From NCBI GenBank assembly GCA_964614605.1, contig CAZTLU010000029.1, positions 1-18,328 on the forward strand: DNA of 18,328 nt, given 5' to 3'. The stretch is from Fimenecus sp964614605 (GTDB taxonomy: Bacteria > Bacillota > Clostridia > Oscillospirales > Acutalibacteraceae). The notes below the pieces were generated by a model. It saw only the letters and a list, made by a program, of their open reading frames with translations. It was not told the origin of the DNA and did no database searches. A program made the position numbers and the translations under genes. Below are positions 1-5,682 of this stretch, piece after piece; position 1 is the first letter of the stretch; every line of letters starts with the position of its first letter.

Positions 1-11
1 CCACTAAATAC

Positions 12-41
12 AAAAAAAGCCCAGCTTTTGCTAGACTTTTT
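12..41 (-). terminator. Intrinsic terminator of the acn-icd-rex operon
   Basis: Read on the minus strand, AAAAAGTCTAGC (41-30), a four-A loop (29-26) and GCTGGGCTTTTT (25-14) form a 12-bp stem that is complete when two G-U pairs are allowed, followed directly by a U-run (18-12). On the plus strand the same two positions become C-A mismatches, so the element is oriented to stop minus-strand transcription coming out of rex. It starts about 48 bases after the rex stop codon. Confidence 0.85.
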
Positions 42-51
42 CGACAAACTG

Positions 52-76
52 AACCCCTACCATTTCGGTAGGGGTT
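52..76. terminator. Perfect 10-bp hairpin, possible terminator for a convergent gene from the left
   Basis: AACCCCTACC (52-61) and GGTAGGGGTT (67-76) are exact inverted repeats around a 5-base loop. On the plus strand the stem is followed by AACTTTTTGG and then TTTT, a passable U-tract, so it could end a convergent transcript entering from beyond the left edge. On the minus strand there is no U-run directly behind it; there it precedes the better terminator at 12-41. Which strand it serves is inferred. Confidence 0.45.
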
Positions 77-88
77 AACTTTTTGGTT

Positions 89-727
89 TTAGTTATCAAG
101 ATTACTTACATGATAACTTAATGTCATAAGACTGTCACTTAAGTGAACATTTTCAACTGCAACATTAGGGTAATTTGCTGAAATATCGTAGTGACTGAAA
201 TTCCAGAAGCCTTTAATACCAAGCTCTACAAGCTGTGGTGCTAAATCCTCTGCGGCGGCACTTGGAATACAAAGTACTGCAACGGTAGGGGAGTTATCTC
301 TGCAAAAATCGTATAAACCGTCAGTATGTCTGATGGGTAATCCTCGTAACATTTGACCTGTGAGTGCAGGATTGCGGTCGAATACACCGATGATATTAAA
401 GCCTCTTTGTTCAAAAGACATATGCAAAGCAACTGCCTTACCGAGATTACCTGCGCCAATAAGAATTGCATTATGATTATTATTTACGCCGAGAATATTG
501 CCAATTTCATTATAAAGGCTTTCAATATTATATCCATAACCTTGCTGACCAAATCCACCGAAGCAATTTAAGTCCTGACGAATCTGTGAAGCGGTAAAGC
601 CCATTTTTGCAGACAAATCTTTTGAAGATATTCTTACAATGCCTTGTTCTTTTAATTCACCTAAAAATCTGTAATAACGGGGAAGACGCTTAATGACAGA
701 AATTGATACTCCATCATTCTTTGCCAT
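89..727 (-). CDS. rex: Redox-sensing transcriptional repressor Rex
   Basis: Rex is a homodimeric repressor that senses the NADH/NAD+ ratio: NADH releases it from DNA, derepressing fermentation and other NADH-consuming pathways. The product is 212 residues, normal for the family. The N-terminal winged helix (about residues 5-60) carries the recognition segment SQIRQDL followed by the FGxFGxxGxGYN region. The Rossmann domain has the dinucleotide-binding GAGNLGKA (residues 91-98) and the acidic end of the second strand, VFDRN. The C-terminal helix for domain swapping is present. A GTG at 736 is in frame but lies inside the Shine-Dalgarno AGAGGTG (740-734), so the ATG at 727 is the better start. 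That Shine-Dalgarno overlaps the icd stop codon, indicating translational coupling. Rex as last gene of a TCA-branch operon suggests it may control its own operon (see the promoter dyads). Confidence 0.95.
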   Translation of the reverse strand: MAKNDGVSISVIKRLPRYYRFLGELKEQGIVRISSKDLSAKMGFTASQIRQDLNCFGGFGQQGYGYNIESLYNEIGNILGVNNNHNAILIGAGNLGKAVALHMSFEQRGFNIIGVFDRNPALTGQMLRGLPIRHTDGLYDFCRDNSPTVAVLCIPSAAAEDLAPQLVELGIKGFWNFSHYDISANYPNVAVENVHLSDSLMTLSYHVSNLDN

Positions 728-739
728 ATTTTTCACCTC

Positions 740-1903
740 TTATGAAAGCTTTTTAACAGTTTCCATTACATAATCGCCGAAATCACTGCAGGTTGCACCA
801 TTGTCACGACCTGTGATTACAAGCTTCTTTTCTTCAAGCATACAAATATCGAGTGCTCTTTCAAGCAAGTCAGCTTCATTTTGCTTACCGATATGTGAAA
901 GAAGCATAACTGTTGCGCGAAGCATTGAGCATGGGTCTGCATACTGACCGCGACCCTCACGAATCATACGGGGAGCAGAGCCGTGAATAGCCTCAAACAT
1001 TGCGTATCTCTTACCAAGGTTAGCACTGCCGGCAGTACCAACACCGCCCTGGAATTCTGCAGCTTCATCTGTAATAATATCGCCGTAAAGGTTAGGAAGA
1101 ATGAATACCTTAAAGTCTTTTCTTCTCTTTTCGTCAATGAGCTTTGCAGTTGTAATATCAACATACCACTCATCAGTTGTGATTTCGGGATATTCTTCAC
1201 CAACTGATTTACAAATACGGAGGAATTTACCATCTGTGGTCTTGATAACATTTGCCTTGTTAATGATTGAAACTCTTTCTTTGCCGTTTTTTCTTGCATA
1301 GTCATAAGCGGCACGGGCGATTCTTTCTGTACCCTCGCTTGTTGTTACAACAAAATCCATAGCGAGCTCGTCAGTAACATTAACACCCTTTGAGCCGACT
1401 GCATATGCACCCTCTGTGTTTTCACGGAAGAAAGTCCAGTCAATATCTTGCTCGGGAACCTTAACAGGACGAACATTAGCAAAAAGGTCAAGCTCTTTAC
1501 GCATTGCAACGTTGGCACTTTCGATGTTTGGCCACGGGTCGCCGGCTTGCGGAGTAGTTGTGGGTCCCTTAAGAATTACATGACATTCCTTAAGCTCAGC
1601 AAGAACATCGTCAGGAATTGCCTTCATAACCGCAACACGATTTTCGATTGTAAGACCGTCAATATACTTGAATTCAATTCTGCCGCTTGCAACTTCGTCA
1701 GCGAGCATATATTCAAGAACTCTTGCTGATTCTTTTGTGATAATCGGACCGATTCCGTCACCGCCACAAACACCGATAATGATTTTATCAAGCTTTTCAA
1801 AGTCAATAAATTCTTTTTCTGATTTGATTTTTTCATTTCTCGCAAGCTGTTCTCTGATAAGAGCTTCAAACTTGCCGAGAGCTTCTTTAATCTGCTGTTC
1901 CAT
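740..1903 (-). CDS. icd: Isocitrate/isopropylmalate dehydrogenase family, likely isocitrate dehydrogenase
   Basis: Oxidative decarboxylation of isocitrate to 2-oxoglutarate, the step after aconitase, which is encoded directly upstream. The protein has 387 residues. Family motifs seen in order: GDGIGP (48-53), IESANVAMRKELDLFANVRP (substrate loop; the SxN of S129-N131 fits isocitrate rather than isopropylmalate enzymes), RENTEGAY (160-167), NKANVIKTTDG (215-225, catalytic lysine), NLYGDIITD (271-279, metal-binding aspartates) and EAIHGSAP (304-311, cofactor loop). An N-terminal extension of about 38 residues precedes the first strand. The start ATG has AAGGAGAG five bases upstream; this overlaps the acn stop, only 11 bases away. 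NAD versus NADP use cannot be settled by eye. Homoisocitrate or isopropylmalate dehydrogenase are less likely alternatives given the aconitase partner and the SxN motif. Confidence 0.88.
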   Translation of the reverse strand: MEQQIKEALGKFEALIREQLARNEKIKSEKEFIDFEKLDKIIIGVCGGDGIGPIITKESARVLEYMLADEVASGRIEFKYIDGLTIENRVAVMKAIPDDVLAELKECHVILKGPTTTPQAGDPWPNIESANVAMRKELDLFANVRPVKVPEQDIDWTFFRENTEGAYAVGSKGVNVTDELAMDFVVTTSEGTERIARAAYDYARKNGKERVSIINKANVIKTTDGKFLRICKSVGEEYPEITTDEWYVDITTAKLIDEKRRKDFKVFILPNLYGDIITDEAAEFQGGVGTAGSANLGKRYAMFEAIHGSAPRMIREGRGQYADPCSMLRATVMLLSHIGKQNEADLLERALDICMLEEKKLVITGRDNGATCSDFGDYVMETVKKLS

Positions 1904-1914
1904 TTTATCTCTCC

Positions 1915-3846
1915 TTAAAAGTTTGATTTTGTGTAATTTAAAAGTCCGCCTGCGAGAATAATATCTTTCTGACGCTGTGAAAGGTCGTATTTAAGTTCAT
2001 ATTCTTCGCCTGTAGTAAGGTTGAGAAGAACGGCGGGCTCATTGTTTATAATAGCATTTTTAATTCCCTTGAGGCTCAATTCATCACCCTGTGAAATCTT
2101 GTCATAATCGTCAGCGTTTGCAAAATTCAAAGGAAGAATACCCGCGTTTATAAGGTTTGCACAGTGAATTCTTGCAAATGACTTTGTAATAACTGCTTTA
2201 ACTCCAAGATAAAGAGGAACGAGTGCTGCGTGCTCACGCGATGAGCCTTGACCATAGTTAGCACCGCCGATTACTATACCCTTGCCTTCAGTTTTAATTC
2301 TTTCAGGGAATGTCTTATCACAAACACCGAAGCAATATTGAGAAAGGAAAGGAATATTTGAACGGTAGGGGAGGATTTTAGCCCCGGCAGGCATAATGTG
2401 GTCTGTTGTGATATCGTCGCCTACCTTTAAAACTGCCTTAGCGGTAATATCGTCACCCATAGGTTCACTGTTGGGGAAAGGCTTGATGTTGGGACCGTAC
2501 ATAACCTCAACATTCTTTGCTTCTTCGGGAGTTGCAGGCATTGCAACCATATTGTCGTTGATAATAAATTCGTCGGGAAGTTTTATTTCGGGGAATTCGC
2601 CTAAATCTCTCGGGTCAGTAAGATAACCTGTAAGAGCAGATGCGGCAGCAACCTCAGGGCTTACAAGGTAAATTCCTGCATCAGCAGTACCTGAACGACC
2701 CTCAAAGTTTCGGTTAAAGGTACGAAGTGATACACCTGCCGAATTGGGTGACTGACCCATACCGATACAAGGACCGCAAGCACTTTCAAGAATTCTTGCA
2801 CCGGCATCAATCATATCAGCAAGTGCACCATTCTGTGAAATCATGTTGAGAACCTGTTTTGAACCGGGAGCAATTGAAAGACTTACTGCCGGATGAACTG
2901 TTTTGCCTTTAAGGATTGCTGCAACCTTCATCATGTCAAGAAGAGAAGAGTTGGTGCAAGAACCAATGCAAACCTGGTCAACCTTGATTTTTCCGATTTC
3001 TGTAACAGATTTTACTCTGTCGGGCATATGGGGACAAGCCGCCATTGGTGCAAGAGATGATAAGTCAATATCAATTACTTCGTCGTAAACTGCATCTTCG
3101 TCTGCTTTAAGCTCAATCCAATCTTCTTCACGGCCTTGTGCCTTCAAGAATGCTTTTGTTACTTCGTCAGAGGGGAATACTGATGTTGTCGCTCCAAGCT
3201 CTGCACCCATATTAGTAATAGTTGCACGCTCGGGAACTGAAAGTGTAGCAACACCTTCACCGCCATATTCAATAATTTTGCCTACGCCGCCCTTGACGGT
3301 CATAATGCGGAGTACCTCAAGAATTACATCTTTTGCGGCAACCCAAGGACTTAATTTTCCTGTAAGGTTAACTCTTACCATTTTTGGCATTGTGATGTAA
3401 TATGTACCGCCGCCCATAGCTACAGCAACGTCGAGGCCGCCTGCACCCATTGCAAGCATACCAATTCCGCCACCTGTTGGTGTGTGGCTGTCAGAGCCAA
3501 TTAAGGTTTTACCGGGCTTGCCGAAACGCTCAAGATGTACCTGATGGCAAATTCCATTACCGGGTCTTGAAAAACGAATACCGCGCTTTTTAGCGACACT
3601 CTGAATAAATCTGTGGTCATCTGCATTTTCAAAACCTGTCTGCAATGTGTTGTGGTCAATATAAGCAACTGAAAGTTCGGTTTTAACCTGTTCAATGCCC
3701 ATGGCTTCAAGCTCAAGATATGCCATAGTACCCGTGGCATCCTGAGTTAATGTCTGGTCAATTTTAAGGCCAACCTCACTGCCCACGGTCATATCGCCGC
3801 TGACAAGGTGAGTTTTAATAAGCTTTTGTCCGATTGTCATTCCCAT
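1915..3846 (-). CDS. acn: Aconitate hydratase, short (about 640-residue) type
   Basis: 4Fe-4S enzyme interconverting citrate and isocitrate. The 643-residue length is well below that of AcnA or AcnB (roughly 870-890) and matches the shorter putative-aconitase type found in clostridia. Visible features: DSHTPTGGGIG (119-129), the cluster cysteines in CIGSCTNSS (C297) and SACGPCIG (C357, C360), NRNFEGRSGT (378-387), and the C-terminal swivel domain with GANYGQGSSREHAAL. Large and small parts are fused in one chain, unlike 3-isopropylmalate dehydratase, where LeuC and LeuD are separate; together with the icd neighbour this favours aconitase. The start has AAGGAG nine bases upstream; the ATG at codon 3 is too far from it. 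It is first in the acn-icd-rex operon. No citrate synthase gene lies in the window. Confidence 0.9.
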   Translation of the reverse strand: MGMTIGQKLIKTHLVSGDMTVGSEVGLKIDQTLTQDATGTMAYLELEAMGIEQVKTELSVAYIDHNTLQTGFENADDHRFIQSVAKKRGIRFSRPGNGICHQVHLERFGKPGKTLIGSDSHTPTGGGIGMLAMGAGGLDVAVAMGGGTYYITMPKMVRVNLTGKLSPWVAAKDVILEVLRIMTVKGGVGKIIEYGGEGVATLSVPERATITNMGAELGATTSVFPSDEVTKAFLKAQGREEDWIELKADEDAVYDEVIDIDLSSLAPMAACPHMPDRVKSVTEIGKIKVDQVCIGSCTNSSLLDMMKVAAILKGKTVHPAVSLSIAPGSKQVLNMISQNGALADMIDAGARILESACGPCIGMGQSPNSAGVSLRTFNRNFEGRSGTADAGIYLVSPEVAAASALTGYLTDPRDLGEFPEIKLPDEFIINDNMVAMPATPEEAKNVEVMYGPNIKPFPNSEPMGDDITAKAVLKVGDDITTDHIMPAGAKILPYRSNIPFLSQYCFGVCDKTFPERIKTEGKGIVIGGANYGQGSSREHAALVPLYLGVKAVITKSFARIHCANLINAGILPLNFANADDYDKISQGDELSLKGIKNAIINNEPAVLLNLTTGEEYELKYDLSQRQKDIILAGGLLNYTKSNF

Positions 3847-3881
3847 TGATTATCACTCCTTAAGACTTTTTCAATTTTTTA

Positions 3882-3899
3882 ACAATCTTTATAGATTGT
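3882..3899. promoter_or_regulatory. Perfect 7-4-7 dyad over the acn -10 box and start site
   Basis: ACAATCT (3882-3888), TTAT, AGATTGT (3893-3899) is an exact inverted repeat covering the -10 box and predicted start site of the acn promoter, an ideal position for a repressor. I do not recognise the cognate regulator; the half-site is oriented opposite to the usual Rex TTGT...ACAA arrangement. Confidence 0.45.
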
Positions 3900-3923
3900 A
3901 TAATATTGTTACAAATTTGTCAA
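3895..3923 (-). promoter_or_regulatory. Sigma-A promoter of acn-icd-rex
   Basis: On the minus strand, TTGACA (3923-3918) and TACAAT (3900-3895) are separated by exactly 17 bases. The predicted transcription start is near 3888, giving a 5' leader of about 42 bases. Confidence 0.8.
3906..3923. promoter_or_regulatory. Candidate Rex operator overlapping the acn -35 box and spacer
   Basis: TTGTTACAAATTTGTCAA matches the clostridial Rex pattern TTGTTAA-N4-TTAACAA at 11 of 14 fixed positions, with intact outer TTGTTA and CAA. It covers the -35 box and part of the spacer. Because rex is the last gene of this operon, autoregulation is plausible. The three mismatches keep this a candidate only. Confidence 0.4.
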
Positions 3924-3962
3924 TATATAATACATATTAAAAAAGTAATTTTCATCAAAATA

Positions 3963-3991
3963 TTGATATTGGAAATTAAATATGATACAAT
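3963..3991 (+). promoter_or_regulatory. Sigma-A promoter of the tepA-uppP-ftsK unit
   Basis: TTGATA (3963-3968) and TACAAT (3986-3991) lie 17 bases apart, with an extended -10 TGA directly before the -10 box. The predicted start is near 3998, leaving a leader of about 70 bases. It diverges from the acn promoter; the two -35 boxes are about 40 bases apart. Confidence 0.7.
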
Positions 3992-4020
3992 ATTTAGCAA
4001 ATGCACAATAATATTTGTTT

Positions 4021-4059
4021 CTTTTCAGGAAAAAATAAATTTATTAAAATTCTGAAAGG
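4021..4059 (+). promoter_or_regulatory. Leader hairpin masking the tepA Shine-Dalgarno
   Basis: CTTTTCAG (4021-4028) can pair with CTGAAAGG (4052-4059) over 8 bp (one G-U). The second arm contains the AAAGG core of the ribosome binding site at 4055-4061. The 23-base loop is AT-rich and contains AATAAATTTATT. It could be translation control or a thermosensor-like hairpin, or chance in AT-rich DNA. Confidence 0.3.
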
Positions 4060-4068
4060 TGACAAGGT

Positions 4069-4791
4069 ATGTGCACATATTTTAATGACTTTTCTTTATC
4101 CGCTGATGCAAGTGGTACTGAAGACGCAGTAAGTGAAGAAAATTCTGCTGATGTTAATTCTCAAATTACCGATAACGGAGTTTTTTCTGTAAGTAATAAC
4201 GGAAGGTATATTCATTGTCTTACAATTATCGGTCAGGTTGAGGGGCATTATATTCTTCCTCCGTCAAACAAAACTACGAAGTATGAGCACGTTATTCCAC
4301 AACTTGTGGCAGTTGAAGAGAGCGAAGATATTGATGGTTTACTCATAATCCTCAATACTGTGGGTGGCGATATTGAAGCAGGACTTGCAATTGCCGAGCT
4401 TATTGCGGGTATGAAAAAGCCAACCGCATCACTTGTTTTGGGCGGTGGTCACTCAATCGGTGTTCCTTTAGCTGTTTCTGCTGACCGTTCTTTTATTGTT
4501 CCTACTGCTACGATGACAATTCACCCAGTCAGAATGAATGGCTTGGTACTCGGTGTCCCGCAAACTTTGTCTTATTTTGATAAGATGCAGGAAAGAATCG
4601 TAAGCTTTGTGTCACAGAATTCAAAAATTCCCCCCAAGCGTTTTCGTGAGCTTATGATGGCAACAGGGGAGCTTGTAATGGATGTTGGTACTGTTCTTGA
4701 CGGTGAAAATGCAGTTAAAGAAGGTCTTATTGATAACATTGGCAATTTAAAGGATGCAATGTCATATTTATATTCTGAAATTGAAAAATAA
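4069..4791 (+). CDS. tepA: ClpP-fold serine protease, TepA (YmfB)-like
   Basis: A 240-residue member of the ClpP/crotonase fold. Residues 1-45 are a polar, acidic extension. The core contains NTVGGD (96-101, oxyanion strand), the nucleophile in GGGHSIG (Ser129) and TMTIHPVR (His152). The ClpP aspartate position aligns roughly with Gly207; Asp205 is the closest acidic residue, so the triad may be altered. No signal peptide or membrane segment is seen, so it is probably cytosolic. In Bacillus subtilis tepA lies just upstream of spoIIIE; here it is separated from the ftsK/spoIIIE gene only by uppP, which supports the assignment. TepA has been linked to protein translocation and degradation of spore proteins; its role here is inferred. 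The ATG has AAAGGTG seven bases upstream. Confidence 0.75.
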   Translation: MCTYFNDFSLSADASGTEDAVSEENSADVNSQITDNGVFSVSNNGRYIHCLTIIGQVEGHYILPPSNKTTKYEHVIPQLVAVEESEDIDGLLIILNTVGGDIEAGLAIAELIAGMKKPTASLVLGGGHSIGVPLAVSADRSFIVPTATMTIHPVRMNGLVLGVPQTLSYFDKMQERIVSFVSQNSKIPPKRFRELMMATGELVMDVGTVLDGENAVKEGLIDNIGNLKDAMSYLYSEIEK

Positions 4792-4806
4792 AATGGAGAT
4801 GAATTT

Positions 4807-5667
4807 ATGTCAGTAATCAAAGCAATAATTCTTGGTATTGTTCAAGGCGTTACAGAGTTTCTGCCAATTTCAAGCAGTGGACATCTTTCGCTATTTCAGC
4901 ATTTCCTAGGTGTAAGCGGTGAGGGCTCACTATTGTTCTCGGTGCTTCTTCACCTTGGCACTCTTATTGCAGTGTTTATTGTGTTTCATAAGACCATATT
5001 TGAGCTTGTGGTTGAAGCAATTGCTTTAATTAAAGATATTTTTACAGGTAAATTTAAATATAAAGAATTAAGAGGCAAAAAGAAAATGCTTGTAATGTTT
5101 TTCTTCTCTTGTTTGCCTTTGTTACTTCTTTTAATTCCCGTAGGCAACGATATGAAGCTTATGGATTTGCTTGGCGGACTTTCAGAGGACGACAGCATTT
5201 TTGTTGAGGGTATTTGTTTCCTCGCAACAGGTGCATTATTACTTACTTCTACATATATTTCTAAAAAGAAAACTCTCATCAGAGAGGTAAATACTACTGA
5301 CGCTTTTGCAGTTGGTCTTGCGCAGGTGTTTGCTGCTGGTTTTCCTGGAATTTCGCGTTCGGGCTCAACTATTTCAACCGGTATGATTTGTGGCGTTTCA
5401 AAGGAAAATATGGTTGAATATTCATTTATTCTCGGTATTCCCGCAATTGTTGTTGCAAATATTGTTGAATTTAAAGACGCTGTTGAAGCTGGCTCACAGC
5501 TTGAAATATTGCCAACAATTATCGGCATTCTGGTTGCCGCAGTAGTCGGTGTGGCTTGTATTAAGCTTCTGCAATGGATTTTGAAAAAAGATATGTGGAA
5601 ATATTTTGGCTATTACTGCCTTGTAATTGGTGTTTTTACAATTATCTGCAGTGTTATCGGACTTTAA
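4807..5667 (+). CDS. uppP: Undecaprenyl-diphosphate phosphatase UppP (BacA family)
   Basis: Integral membrane enzyme that dephosphorylates undecaprenyl diphosphate, recycling the lipid carrier for peptidoglycan and wall polymers; extra copies give bacitracin tolerance. The 286-residue length is typical. Both signature regions are intact: GIVQGVTEFLPISSSGH (10-26, with Glu17, the serine cluster 22-24 and His26) and GFPGISRSGSTI (178-189, with Arg184). Several hydrophobic segments are evident (about 46-62, 94-112, 135-150, 205-222, 235-256 and 265-285). Shine-Dalgarno GGAGATG lies six bases upstream, and the gene starts 15 bases after the tepA stop, so it is probably co-transcribed. Confidence 0.95.
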   Translation: MSVIKAIILGIVQGVTEFLPISSSGHLSLFQHFLGVSGEGSLLFSVLLHLGTLIAVFIVFHKTIFELVVEAIALIKDIFTGKFKYKELRGKKKMLVMFFFSCLPLLLLLIPVGNDMKLMDLLGGLSEDDSIFVEGICFLATGALLLTSTYISKKKTLIREVNTTDAFAVGLAQVFAAGFPGISRSGSTISTGMICGVSKENMVEYSFILGIPAIVVANIVEFKDAVEAGSQLEILPTIIGILVAAVVGVACIKLLQWILKKDMWKYFGYYCLVIGVFTIICSVIGL

Positions 5668-5682
5668 TTTGGAGAGATTTTA

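Noticed and set aside
964..1314. 116-codon minus-strand frame inside icd
   Set aside because: It is a +1 shadow of the icd gene, whose own frame carries all dehydrogenase motifs.
4986..5528. 180-codon minus-strand open frame opposite uppP
   Set aside because: It lies entirely antisense to a gene with intact UppP motifs, has no ribosome binding site of note and resembles no family.
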